Shown here piece by piece: positions 15,669 to 24,050 of a stretch of DNA of 64,000 bases. Every line of letters starts with the position of its first letter. Position 1 is the stretch's first letter. The notes under the pieces were generated by a model, which was given only the letters and a program-made list of their open reading frames with translations, ran no database searches and was not told where the DNA came from. Made by a program: the position numbers and the translations under genes. This stretch comes from Mycobacterium europaeum (GTDB lineage Bacteria > Actinomycetota > Actinomycetes > Mycobacteriales > Mycobacteriaceae): positions 99,314 to 163,313 of the forward strand of contig NZ_LQOU01000064.1 in the NCBI RefSeq assembly GCF_002102155.1, written 5' to 3'.

Positions 15669-16901
15669 TCAGGTGGGCGCGTACGGCGGGGCGCCCACCC
15701 CGGCGACCGAGTGCGTTCCCCACGGCGTCCGCTCGACGATCCGCGCGGTGGCGGTGCGCCGGCCCACCGTCAAGGTCGCGGTCCGGGTTTGCCTGAGCGT
15801 CTCGTCCGGCAACGGCCGCGACGGCGAACCGAACAGCGTCCCCTGCCAGTGGTAGCGGCCGTCGATGGGGTCGAGGTGGCCGGTGAGCCGGACTCGCACC
15901 GGATGGGTGCCGCCGGCGATCTCCAGCGTCGCCGCGCCGTCATAGGTGTCGTCGCGTTCGGGTGCGGCCGAGGACAGGTCGAAGGCGGACACCACCGGAG
16001 GGGCCTGGTCGGTTGTGAGCCGGGCGCGTTCGTTGAACACCCGCAGGCTGCTGGCGCGCACCTCGATGCGGCCGCTGGCCGTGCGGTCCATCAGCCGGAG
16101 GCACTCGGCGATGTAGCGCGCCTGAGCCTCCGTGTCCGGCCCGGTGAGGAAGAAGTAGTTGGGAAAACCGCGAACCGCCACCCCATAGAACGGCTCCATA
16201 CCGTCCTGCCAGGCCTGCCGGATGGTCACCCCGCCGGCGCCGACGAGCGTCCCATCCGCCGGCTCGTCGGGGACCGAGAAGCCGGTGCCGTAGACGATGG
16301 CGTCGACGTGGTGGTCGACGCCGTCGCGGGTGCGGATGCCCGACGCCGTCACCGCCTCGATCGACGACCCGGCCACCGTGGCCGACGGGCGCTCGGTGGT
16401 CGGCGCGATGCGCCGGCGCAGCCAGCGCTTGGCCCGCGTCGACCACAACGGGATTTCCGTGATCACCCGGCGCGGTGCGTGGGCGAAGACAGTGACCGAC
16501 GCCGCCGCCCCGATCAGCCGGCCCAGGTGGTGGCCGGCGTTGGCGTCGGTGCCGACGACCGCGACGCGTTGGCCGGTCGGATCGAAGTCGAGGGGCCACG
16601 CGGCCGCGTGAAACGATTCGCCGCGAAAGTCGTCGCGGCCCGCGATGTCCGGCAGCCAGGGGACGAAGGGCGGCCGGCCGGCGGCGACGACGGCCCGCGC
16701 GCGCAGGCCCTCGCCGCCGGCCGTCGTGAGCTGCCAGGTGTCGGTGCTGTCGTCGAACCTCGACCGGAGGTCCGCGGCCGGCCCGTCGAGAACCGTGAAA
16801 TCGGTGACCCCGGCGGCCAGCAACGCCGACCGAGCGCCGGGGTGCGCGCCGACGATGGCGACGGGGTGGCGGGGCACGGCGGGGTCGCGCGGCCGCGTCA
16901 C
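15669..16901 (-). CDS. Degenerate flavin monooxygenase-like protein with C-terminal DUF4873 domain (Rv0943c-like)
   Basis: This 410-residue protein resembles Baeyer-Villiger/NAD(P)-binding monooxygenases but is shortened. The fingerprint F-x-G-x3-H-x3-W is present (FRGESFHAAAWP), as are VYGTGFSVPDEP and the C-terminal fold DUF4873 (about 310-385). Both dinucleotide motifs are altered: the N-terminal one reads VGAHPGA instead of GxGxxG/A, and the second reads VGTDANAG. Only about 50 residues link the first motif to the fingerprint, where full-length enzymes have over 100. It may not bind flavin normally. The GTG start overlaps the stop of the diiron gene (GTGA), so the two form a unit. Confidence 0.78.
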   Translation of the reverse strand: MTRPRDPAVPRHPVAIVGAHPGARSALLAAGVTDFTVLDGPAADLRSRFDDSTDTWQLTTAGGEGLRARAVVAAGRPPFVPWLPDIAGRDDFRGESFHAAAWPLDFDPTGQRVAVVGTDANAGHHLGRLIGAAASVTVFAHAPRRVITEIPLWSTRAKRWLRRRIAPTTERPSATVAGSSIEAVTASGIRTRDGVDHHVDAIVYGTGFSVPDEPADGTLVGAGGVTIRQAWQDGMEPFYGVAVRGFPNYFFLTGPDTEAQARYIAECLRLMDRTASGRIEVRASSLRVFNERARLTTDQAPPVVSAFDLSSAAPERDDTYDGAATLEIAGGTHPVRVRLTGHLDPIDGRYHWQGTLFGSPSRPLPDETLRQTRTATLTVGRRTATARIVERTPWGTHSVAGVGAPPYAPT

Positions 16902-17806
16902 AGAAACCTGCTGCGCTTCCAGCCGCGGCGGGCGATGGGCCCCAGCAGGCCCACCTCGGTCAGGAACGCCGCCAACGGCGCGAAACCGGAGACCTGCATG
17001 TCGCGGCGATGCGGGCTGGTCCGCGCGATCCGCCGCGCCCGCTTCGGGTCCAGGCCGGTACGCGCATACGGGATCGGGTTGCTGAACAGGTAATTGAAGA
17101 AGTAGCCGCCCAGCCCGTTGATGTTGGCCATGAACCAGCGGTTGAACCGGGGCATCTCGGCGACGCGCTTGCGGGCGCCGTCGCGGGCGAACTGGATGTG
17201 GCGCGCCTCCTCGGTGACGTGAATCCGCATGAGCCGCTGGATGATCGGCTGCAACTCCGGGTCGTCCATCATCTGCCGTTGCAGCGAGTCGAAGATCTCC
17301 TCCCCGATCAACGCGGCCACCCACAGCATCGAGCCCCGCTGGAACGCCAGCGGAAGCGTGTTGATGATCATCCGGTGGAACAGCCGCGGCCGCACCGGCT
17401 TTGCGCCGATGCGCTCGATGGCCTTGCCGAACATGACCATGTGGCGGGTCTCGTCACCCAGCTCGGTCAGCTTGTAGTGGGTGGAGGAGCTGGTCGGGTC
17501 CTCGTGCAGGATCGTGCGCAACAGCGACTGGTTGAGCATGTTCTCGAACCAGATGCCGGCCGAGAGCGTGTTGACCAGCTCCTGGCGGGAGAGCTCGATC
17601 TGTTGTTCGCGGGTCATCTCGTCCCACATCGGCGTTCCGTACAGCGACACCAGCCGTGGCGGCAGATAGAACTTGTCCGGGTCCAGCGGCGCATCCCAGT
17701 CGATGTCGACGACGGGTTCGTAGGACTTTTTCACCGAGCCCTTGAGCAGGCGGTCGGAAAACTCCTCACGACTTGGCCCGCTCGATTTGACCGCAGTGGT
17801 GGTCAT
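16898..17806 (-). CDS. AurF-type diiron oxygenase / metal-dependent hydrolase family protein
   Basis: This 302-residue ferritin-like helical protein resembles the p-aminobenzoate N-oxygenase AurF family. Putative iron ligands are visible in LGDETRHMVMFG (E-x2-H type), GEEIFDSLQRQ and VTEEARHIQFAR (E-x2-H), with an upstream Glu in SAGIWFENMLNQ. It has no signal peptide. The ATG follows GAAGGGA at about 9 nt. It is first in a two-gene operon with the flavin-like protein downstream, and 118 bp from the divergent cobF start. Oxidation of an aromatic amine or fatty substrate is possible; the substrate is unknown. Confidence 0.83.
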   Translation of the reverse strand: MTTTAVKSSGPSREEFSDRLLKGSVKKSYEPVVDIDWDAPLDPDKFYLPPRLVSLYGTPMWDEMTREQQIELSRQELVNTLSAGIWFENMLNQSLLRTILHEDPTSSSTHYKLTELGDETRHMVMFGKAIERIGAKPVRPRLFHRMIINTLPLAFQRGSMLWVAALIGEEIFDSLQRQMMDDPELQPIIQRLMRIHVTEEARHIQFARDGARKRVAEMPRFNRWFMANINGLGGYFFNYLFSNPIPYARTGLDPKRARRIARTSPHRRDMQVSGFAPLAAFLTEVGLLGPIARRGWKRSRFL

Positions 17807-17924
17807 CGCTGGCGTCCCTTCATTGGGTCCTGCAGACGGTACCCATGGTACTGGGTACTTTCGGCCCCGACTAGGCCCTCTAGGTTGCAATTCGGCAAGC
17901 TGATTCGCGTCACGAGGAGGGTTC

Positions 17925-18680
17925 TTGGGCCGGCACATCCACGTCATCGGCATCGGCGCCGGCGATCCGAACTACCTGACCGTCCAGGCGATCGACGCGC
18001 TCAACGACACCCAGGTCTTCTTCGCGATGGACAAGGGCGAGGCGAAGAGCGACCTGGTGGAGCTGCGAAAGCTGATCTGCGCCCGGTTCATCCGCGAGCC
18101 CGGCTACCGCTTCGTCGAGCTGCCCGACCCCAAACGGTCGGCATCCCCCGACTGTGGGGCCGGCTACCGCGAGGCCGTCTCGGACTGGCACGCGGCGCGG
18201 GCGCGGCTCTGGGCGGCGGCCATCGCCGAAGAGCTGGGCCCCGACGGCGTCGGCGCCTTCCTGGCCTGGGGTGACCCCTCGCTGTACGACAGCACGCTGC
18301 GCATCCTGGACGCGGTCGCGGCCGAGCTCGAGTTCACCTTCGACGTCATCCCGGGCATCACCGCGGTGCAGGCGCTGACGGCGCGGCACCGCATCCCGCT
18401 CAACGAGGTCGGCGAACCCGTCCTCATCACCACCGGCAGGAAGCTGCGTGAGCAGGGGCTGTCCGGAGCGGCCGTCGTGATGCTCGACGCCGAGTGCTCG
18501 TTTCAGGCGTGCCCGCCCGACACCGAAATCTGGTGGGGCGCCTACCTGGGCACCGCCGACGAGTTGCTGGTGGCGGGCACGGTCGGCGAAGTCGGCACCC
18601 GCATCGCGGAGCTGCGGGCCCAGGCGCGGACGCGGCACGGCTGGATCATGGACACCTATTTACTCAGACCGGCAGACTGA
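17925..18680 (+). CDS. cobF: Precorrin-6A synthase (deacetylating) CobF
   Basis: CobF is the SAM-dependent methyltransferase that methylates C-1 of precorrin-5 with loss of the acetyl group in aerobic cobalamin synthesis. The 251-residue product has the tetrapyrrole methylase motifs IHVIGIGAGDPNYLTVQAIDAL, FLAWGDPSLYDST and FDVIPGITAVQALTARHRIPLN. The start is TTG, preceded by GAGGAGGG 5 nt upstream, which is persuasive. As I recall, cobF is deleted in the M. tuberculosis complex but kept in M. canettii and nontuberculous species, at this same position next to the Fpg-like gene. The glycosylase follows after 5 bp. Confidence 0.93.
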   Translation: MGRHIHVIGIGAGDPNYLTVQAIDALNDTQVFFAMDKGEAKSDLVELRKLICARFIREPGYRFVELPDPKRSASPDCGAGYREAVSDWHAARARLWAAAIAEELGPDGVGAFLAWGDPSLYDSTLRILDAVAAELEFTFDVIPGITAVQALTARHRIPLNEVGEPVLITTGRKLREQGLSGAAVVMLDAECSFQACPPDTEIWWGAYLGTADELLVAGTVGEVGTRIAELRAQARTRHGWIMDTYLLRPAD

Positions 18681-18685
18681 AGGGC

Positions 18686-19549
18686 GTGCCCGAACTGCCC
18701 GAGGTCGAAGCGCTGGCCGACCACCTGCGCCGCCATGCCGTCGGCTTGACGATCGGCCGCGTCGACGTCGCCGCGCTGTCCGTGCTCAAGACCTTCGACC
18801 CGCCACCCAGCGCGCTGCACGGCCAGCCCGTGTCCGGGGCCCACCGCTGGGGCAAGTACCTCGGGCTGCAGGCCGGGGAGCTGTTCCTGATCGCCCACCT
18901 GTCGCGGGCGGGCTGGTTGCGCTGGTCCGAGAAGCTGGCCGCGGCGCCGCTGCGCCCCGGCAAGGGGCCGATCGCGCTGCGGGTGCACCTGGGCACGCCC
19001 GGCGAGGCGCCCGGCTTCGACCTCACCGAGGCCGGCACCCAGAAGCGGCTGGCCGTGTGGCTGGTCGGCGATCCGCAGTCGGTGCCCGGGATCGCCGCCC
19101 TGGGCCCGGACGCGCTGGACCTGAGCGTCGACGATCTCGCCGGCGTGCTGGCCGGCAACACCGGGCGGATCAAGACGGTCATCACCGATCAGAAGGTGAT
19201 CGCCGGGATCGGCAACGCCTACAGCGACGAGATCCTGCACGTCGCCAAGATCTCCCCGTTCGCCACCGCGGGCAAGCTGACCGACGACCAGCTCACCACC
19301 CTGCATGACGCGATGGTGTCCGTGCTGCGCGACGCGGTGAGCCGATCCGTGGGGCAGGGGGCGGCCACCCTGAAGGGGGAGAAGCGTTCCGGGCTGCGGG
19401 TGCATGCGCGCACCGGGCTGCCCTGCCCGGTGTGCGGGGACACCGTGCGGGAAGTCGCCTTCGCGGACAAGTCTTTTCAGTACTGTCCGACGTGCCAGAC
19501 CGGCGGTAAGGTGCTGGCCGACCGGCGGCTGTCGCGGCTGCTCAAGTAG
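18686..19549 (+). CDS. Formamidopyrimidine-DNA glycosylase family protein (Fpg/Nei), full length
   Basis: This 287-residue base-excision repair enzyme begins MPELPEVE, where Pro2 and Glu3 form the catalytic N terminus after Met removal. The helix-two-turn-helix is seen in TDQKVIAGIGNAYSDEIL, and the C-terminal zinc finger is CPVC-x-CPTC spaced by about 16 residues with Lys and Arg (LLK at the end replaces part of the usual QR). It is a mycobacterial Fpg2-type paralogue rather than the main MutM. It starts with GTG 5 bp after cobF. The M. tuberculosis equivalent Rv0944 is, as I recall, only about 158 residues because the cobF deletion removed its N-terminal half; here the gene is intact. Confidence 0.92.
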   Translation: MPELPEVEALADHLRRHAVGLTIGRVDVAALSVLKTFDPPPSALHGQPVSGAHRWGKYLGLQAGELFLIAHLSRAGWLRWSEKLAAAPLRPGKGPIALRVHLGTPGEAPGFDLTEAGTQKRLAVWLVGDPQSVPGIAALGPDALDLSVDDLAGVLAGNTGRIKTVITDQKVIAGIGNAYSDEILHVAKISPFATAGKLTDDQLTTLHDAMVSVLRDAVSRSVGQGAATLKGEKRSGLRVHARTGLPCPVCGDTVREVAFADKSFQYCPTCQTGGKVLADRRLSRLLK

Positions 19550-19578
19550 GCGGCCGCCCGAGACTCGACACCTGTCGA

Positions 19579-19584
19579 TATGCT
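19579..19584 (+). promoter_or_regulatory. Candidate -10 element, leaderless SDR gene
   Basis: TATGCT matches TANNNT and its last base is 7 positions before the G of the GTG at 19591, so transcription would begin exactly at the start codon. No Shine-Dalgarno sequence precedes that GTG. Confidence 0.55.
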
Positions 19585-19590
19585 GCCCGG

Positions 19591-20340
19591 GTGACTCGTC
19601 AGAAGATCCTCATCACGGGCGCCAGCTCCGGTCTGGGCGCCGGCATGGCCCGCGCCTTCGCCGCCAAGGGTCGCGACCTGGCGCTGTGCGCCCGGCGCAC
19701 CGACCGCCTCGACGAGCTGAAAGCCGAACTGTCGCAGAAGTATCCGGGTATCAAGATCGCCGTCGCGGCACTGGACGTCAACGACCACGCGCAGGTGCCG
19801 AAGGTCTTCGCCGAGCTCAGCGACGAGCTCGGCGGCATCGATCGGATCATCGTCAACGCCGGCATCGGCAAGGGTGCGAAGCTGGGCTCGGGAAAGCTGT
19901 GGGCGAACAAGGCGACCATCGAGACCAACCTGGTGGCCGCGCTGGTGCAGATCGAGACCGCGCTGGAGATGTTCGGAAAGAGCGGATCGGGCCACCTGGT
20001 GTTGATCTCGTCGGTGCTCGGCAACAAGGGGGTACCGGGCGTCAAGGCCGCCTACGCCGCCAGCAAGGCCGGGCTGAGCTCGCTGGGCGAATCCCTGCGC
20101 GCCGAGTACGCCAAGGGCCCGATCAAGGTTTCGGTCATCGAGCCCGGTTACATCGAGTCGGAGATGACGGCCAAGTCGAACAGCACGATGTTGATGGTGG
20201 ACAACGAGACTGGCGTCAACGCGCTCGTCGCCGCCATGGAACGCGAGCCCGGCCGCGCCGCGGTGCCGTGGTGGCCGTGGGCGCCGCTGGTGCAGGTGAT
20301 GCGGGTGCTGCCGCCCCCGCTCACCAAGTGGTTCGCCTGA
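19591..20340 (+). CDS. Short-chain dehydrogenase/reductase (Rv0945-like)
   Basis: This 249-residue classical SDR has the cofactor motif ITGASSGLGAGMARAFA (TGxxxGxG), an arginine after the second strand (CARRTDR, NADP(H) preference), VNAGIG (NAG motif), the catalytic Ser in VLISSVLG and the Y-x3-K in AAYAASKAG. A C-terminal hydrophobic patch (WWPWAPLVQVMRVLPPPL) may touch the membrane. The GTG start has a -10 element at leaderless distance. The substrate is unknown. Its stop is one base from the convergent stop of the MpaB-type gene. Confidence 0.9.
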   Translation: MTRQKILITGASSGLGAGMARAFAAKGRDLALCARRTDRLDELKAELSQKYPGIKIAVAALDVNDHAQVPKVFAELSDELGGIDRIIVNAGIGKGAKLGSGKLWANKATIETNLVAALVQIETALEMFGKSGSGHLVLISSVLGNKGVPGVKAAYAASKAGLSSLGESLRAEYAKGPIKVSVIEPGYIESEMTAKSNSTMLMVDNETGVNALVAAMEREPGRAAVPWWPWAPLVQVMRVLPPPLTKWFA

Positions 20341-20341
20341 A

Positions 20342-21661
20342 TTAGTGCGGCACCGGCGTGTAATGCTCTGCGTCGCTGGTGAACTCGGGTTTTCCGTAGG
20401 TCGCCAGTCGCAGCTTGAGGAGCCCGATGACGTACGCGTCGGTGATGTCGGCAAGCACGGGGATGCGGCTCGCGTGGCTCACGGCGGTGAAACGCCCGAT
20501 GATGAACGGTGCGGTGAGGGCCACGCGGATGAGGTCCGTCGGGCCCATCGAGACGCCCATGGCTTCGGCGATCTCACGGTTTCCATTGCAGAAGGTGCGA
20601 ACGAAAGTGAGCTTGCTGAAACTCTTTTCGACCGCTTCGGCGCAACGGTCGAACAGCGTGGTGTCGGGACGCAGGTAGGCCGCCATCGTTCCGCGGACCA
20701 GTTCCTGGCAGATGCTGTCGAATCCGTCGCGCAGCAGTGCCGAGCGCGCGTGCATGACGTGAATGATGTCGGCCGGTTCCGCGGGCAACAGTTCTTCCGG
20801 TAGGCCGAGCAAAAAGCAGCGATACCTGGCGAATTCGACCACGGCGCGCTCCTCGGCGGTGAACTCGGTTCGGCCCTGTTGGCGCGCCTTGCGGGCCAGC
20901 AGGTACTGGCCGATCATGCCGGCCGGCATCTGGTCGACCTGTGGGACGGGCATGCCGTACACGGCGGCGTCCCACTTGTCGGATTTCTTCAGGGCGTTGT
21001 AGCGGACCATCGAGTGCATCAGCCGGACCATGGCGGCCGCCTCGAAACCCGGGCCGAAACGGTCCAGCGCACCGGGCAGGGTGGTGACGGCGAAGAAACT
21101 GGCGGTTTCGTTCACCCGGCGGGCGGCCCGCTTGCCCGAGAGTGCGCCGGTCAGCGCCATCGGCAGCGCGGCGTAGGTGTTGGTGAAGGTCGCGATGAAG
21201 GCCCCCCGCGTGATGAAGGGGGCCAACAGCGCTGCGGGGATTCGCTCTTGGCGGGCGCCCTCACGGACCAGGTCGAAGTCGATCCACTCCGGGGTGGCCT
21301 CCATGGCGGCGATGAACGAAACCAGTTCGGGGGGTGCGTCCGGCACCGCCTCGATTCCTGCCCGGCAGGCCGTCTTGAGCATGTCGATCAGGTGGGCGAC
21401 GCTGTGCGAAGCCATCAGCGCCGCATAGGGATCGGCGACGACGTCACCGAGCAGGGTGGCCGTGCTCATCAGCTCGACCACGCGGTCGTCTTCCAGGATC
21501 GGTGCGCGCTCGGCGATCCAGGCGGGCAGGGCCGAGTCGACGTCTGGCTCCGTGGCCAGACGATCCGGCTGCCGGTCGAAGTCGAAGTCTCCATACAGGT
21601 CGGGCTGCAATTCGCGCTGGCTGCGGACTCGCTCGGCGAGTTCGGGGTAATACGTCACCAT
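20342..21661 (-). CDS. Oxygenase MpaB family protein (DUF2236, latex-clearing-protein-like)
   Basis: This 439-residue protein belongs to the MpaB/DUF2236 family, related to the haem oxygenases that cleave polyisoprenoid chains (Lcp, MpaB). Recognisable segments are LLAPFITRGAFIATFTNTYAA, RVNETASFFAV, RLMHSMVRYN and YGMPVPQVDQMPAGMIGQ, in which Arg and His residues are the usual conserved positions. There is no signal peptide, unlike secreted Lcp. The ATG follows GGGAGG. It is divergent from a TetR gene across a long palindrome that reaches to 14 bp from its start codon, so it is the probable repressed target. Enzyme activity is not established for this subgroup. Confidence 0.82.
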   Translation of the reverse strand: MVTYYPELAERVRSQRELQPDLYGDFDFDRQPDRLATEPDVDSALPAWIAERAPILEDDRVVELMSTATLLGDVVADPYAALMASHSVAHLIDMLKTACRAGIEAVPDAPPELVSFIAAMEATPEWIDFDLVREGARQERIPAALLAPFITRGAFIATFTNTYAALPMALTGALSGKRAARRVNETASFFAVTTLPGALDRFGPGFEAAAMVRLMHSMVRYNALKKSDKWDAAVYGMPVPQVDQMPAGMIGQYLLARKARQQGRTEFTAEERAVVEFARYRCFLLGLPEELLPAEPADIIHVMHARSALLRDGFDSICQELVRGTMAAYLRPDTTLFDRCAEAVEKSFSKLTFVRTFCNGNREIAEAMGVSMGPTDLIRVALTAPFIIGRFTAVSHASRIPVLADITDAYVIGLLKLRLATYGKPEFTSDAEHYTPVPH

Positions 21662-21674
21662 CGCTGCCTCCCAT

Positions 21675-21715
21675 TAACTAACACTTCGTGAGTAATACTC
21701 ACAAGGTGTTAGTTA
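21675..21715. promoter_or_regulatory. Long palindromic TetR operator between MpaB-type and TetR genes
   Basis: Two 19-bp arms (TAACTAACACTTCGTGAGT and the reverse complement of TAACTAACACCTTGTGAGT) agree at 17 of 19 positions around an AAT centre, giving a 41-bp near-perfect palindrome. It fills the divergent intergenic region, so one bound TetR dimer pair could repress both genes. Arms this long suggest two dimers or a nested site. Confidence 0.82.
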
Positions 21716-22329
21716 TGCTGTCAAGCATGAGTGCGGGCAACCCGAAGCGGCGCATGACCGCCGAAGGCCGGCGCGAGCAGATCCTCGATGTCACGCATGC
21801 AATCGTCGACGCCGAGGGGTTCCACGCGGCCACGCCGAACCGCATCGCCGAGGCGGCCGGCATCAACCGGTCGTTGATCTATCAGCTGTTCGGTGACCGG
21901 GCGGGACTCTTCGTCGCACTGATCGACCGTGAGGCCGCCCGGGCCGGCGCCCAGTTCGCGGAGGCGGTCTCGGGGTTGGATGCCGTCGGCGAGGACCAGT
22001 CGCTCGTCGTCGCGTTCGACGGCGTGCTGGCCGCGGTCGACGCCCACCCGGCCACGTGGCGACTGTTCCTGTTTCCGCCGCAGGGCGCGCCGCCGGAGTT
22101 GTATGCGCGGCTGGCTCAATCGCAGGCCGTCGTGCTGGAGTTCTTCGTCACGGAATTGCTGCGCATCAATCCCGGAGTGCATGACCCCGAATACACCGCG
22201 CGGATCCTGCACGCTGCCGGACGCGAACTGTTGCAACTGCACCTCAGTGAGCCGCAGACCGCGACGGTGGAACGGTTGCGCACCTTCGTGCGGCGGTTGG
22301 GCTCCGACGTGATGAGCCACGCGAGGTGA
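21715..22329 (+). CDS. TetR/AcrR-family transcriptional regulator
   Basis: This protein of about 204 residues has an N-terminal TetR helix-turn-helix (about 20-65: RREQILDVTHAIVDAEGF, then IAEAAGINRSLIYQLFGDRAGLF) and a variable ligand domain. An upstream in-frame GTG at 21688 lies inside the operator, so I prefer ATG 21715 (AAGG 8 nt upstream); ATG 21727 is also possible. It probably represses itself and the divergent MpaB-type gene through the palindrome at 21675-21715. The ligand is unknown. Confidence 0.88.
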   Translation: MLSSMSAGNPKRRMTAEGRREQILDVTHAIVDAEGFHAATPNRIAEAAGINRSLIYQLFGDRAGLFVALIDREAARAGAQFAEAVSGLDAVGEDQSLVVAFDGVLAAVDAHPATWRLFLFPPQGAPPELYARLAQSQAVVLEFFVTELLRINPGVHDPEYTARILHAAGRELLQLHLSEPQTATVERLRTFVRRLGSDVMSHAR

Positions 22330-22335
22330 GGGCTG

Positions 22336-24000
22336 CTAGCTGGTGCGCCCGCGTTCGGCCCGGTAGCGGCGGACCAGCGCGTCGGTGGAGCTGTCGGATT
22401 GCGGCGGCGGCGAGGCGTCGGACGTGATCACCGGGAGCAGCGCCTTGGCCTGGGTCTTGCCCAGCTCCACGCCCCATTGGTCGAACGAGTCGATGCCCCA
22501 CACGACGCCCTCGGTGAAGACCTGATGCTCGTAGAGCGCGATCAGCTGGCCGAGCACCGACGGGGTGAGCCGGTCGGCCAGGATCGAGGTCGACGGCCGG
22601 TTGCCCGGCATCACCTTGTGCGGCACGATGTCGGCCGGCGTGTCTTCGGCGGCGATTTCCTCGGCGGTCTTGCCGAACGCCAGCACCTGGGTCTGGGCGA
22701 AGAAGTTGCTCATCAGCAGGTCGTGCATGCTGCCGGTGCCCTCGACGGTGGGCAGGTCGTCGAGGGGCTGGCTGAAGCCGATGAAGTCGGCCGGCACCAG
22801 CCGGGTGCCCTGATGCAGCAATTGGTAGAAGGCGTGCTGGCCGTTGGTTCCCGGTTCGCCCCAGAAGATCTCGCCGGTGTCGGTGGTGACGGGGGTGCCG
22901 TCGGCGCGCGTCGACTTGCCGTTGGATTCCATGGTCAGCTGTTGCAGATAGGCCGCGAACCGTGACAGGTCGTTGGAGTACGGCAGCACCGCCCGCGACT
23001 GGGCGCCCATGAAGTTGGAGTACCACAACCCGATCAGCCCGAGCAGCGCGGGCGCGTTGGACTCCAGCGGCGCCGTCCTGAAATGCCGGTCCACGATGTG
23101 GAACCCGGACAGGAAATCGGCGAAGGCCGCCTTGCCGATGGCCGCCATCACCGACAGGCCGATCGCCGAGTCGACCGAGTACCGGCCGCCGACCCAGTCC
23201 CAGAAGCCGAACATGTTGTCGGTGTTGATGCCGAAGTCGTCGACCAGCCGCTTGTTGGTGGAGACGGCCACGAAGTGCTGGGCCACCGCGGCGTCGCCGA
23301 GCGCGTCGGTCAGCCAGCGGCGCGCCGCGGTCGCGTTGGTCAGGGTCTCCAGCGTGGAGAAGGTCTTGGACGCGACGATGAAAAGCGTTGTGGCGGGGTC
23401 CAAGTCGGCGAGGGTGGCGATGAGGTCGGCCGGGTCGACGTTGGAGACGAAGCGGGCCGAGATGCCGGCGTCGGCGTAGTGGCGCAGCGCCTGGTAGACC
23501 ATCACCGGACCCAGATCCGACCCGCCGATGCCGATGTTGACCACGGTGCTGATTCTTTTCCCGGTGGCCCCGGTCCATTCACCGCTGCGTAACCGGTCGG
23601 TGAAGTCGCCCATCCGGTCCAGCACGGCGTGCACGTCCTCGACGACGTTGCGGCCGTCGACGATCAATTCGGCGTCGCGGGGCAGCCGCAGCGCGGTGTG
23701 CAACACGGCCCGGTCCTCCGACACGTTGATGTGCGCCCCGGCGAACATCTGGTCGCGGCGCTCTTCGAGGTTAGCTGTGCGCGCCAGATCGATCAGCAGC
23801 CGCAGCGTTTCTCGGGTGATGCGGTGTTTGCTGTAGTCGATGTAGAGGTCGCCGACCGAGACGGTGAGGTCGCGGCCGCGGTCGGGATCCTCGTCGAAGA
23901 ACTGGCGTAGCTGGGTCGCGCCGATCTCTTCGTGGTGCCTGCGCAGGGCATCCCACGCTGGGGTGGCGGTGATGTCGGGGAGGCGTTGCACGGAGGTCAT
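22336..24000 (-). CDS. pgi: Glucose-6-phosphate isomerase
   Basis: Pgi interconverts glucose 6-phosphate and fructose 6-phosphate in glycolysis and gluconeogenesis. The 554-residue length fits the family. Signatures include VVNIGIGGSDLGPVMV (sugar phosphate binding), FIVASKTFSTLETLTNA, FGFWDWVGGRYSVDSAIG, GEPGTNGQHAFYQLLHQGT (catalytic Glu and His) and FDQWGVELGKTQA (catalytic Lys near the C terminus). The ATG follows GGAGG-like sequence upstream (tgcacggaggtcat on the plus strand). It lies 50 bp after chorismate mutase on the same strand and may be co-transcribed. The stop is 6 bp from the convergent TetR gene stop. Confidence 0.97.
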   Translation of the reverse strand: MTSVQRLPDITATPAWDALRRHHEEIGATQLRQFFDEDPDRGRDLTVSVGDLYIDYSKHRITRETLRLLIDLARTANLEERRDQMFAGAHINVSEDRAVLHTALRLPRDAELIVDGRNVVEDVHAVLDRMGDFTDRLRSGEWTGATGKRISTVVNIGIGGSDLGPVMVYQALRHYADAGISARFVSNVDPADLIATLADLDPATTLFIVASKTFSTLETLTNATAARRWLTDALGDAAVAQHFVAVSTNKRLVDDFGINTDNMFGFWDWVGGRYSVDSAIGLSVMAAIGKAAFADFLSGFHIVDRHFRTAPLESNAPALLGLIGLWYSNFMGAQSRAVLPYSNDLSRFAAYLQQLTMESNGKSTRADGTPVTTDTGEIFWGEPGTNGQHAFYQLLHQGTRLVPADFIGFSQPLDDLPTVEGTGSMHDLLMSNFFAQTQVLAFGKTAEEIAAEDTPADIVPHKVMPGNRPSTSILADRLTPSVLGQLIALYEHQVFTEGVVWGIDSFDQWGVELGKTQAKALLPVITSDASPPPQSDSSTDALVRRYRAERGRTS

Positions 24001-24050
24001 AGTTCGACCCTAGTGACGGTCGCGCGCGCGGTGAAGCCGGGCGCAGCGGG

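Noticed and set aside
21688..21714. GTG at 21688 as the TetR start
   Set aside because: It lies inside the 41-bp operator and has no ribosome site; ATG 21715 has AAGG at suitable distance.
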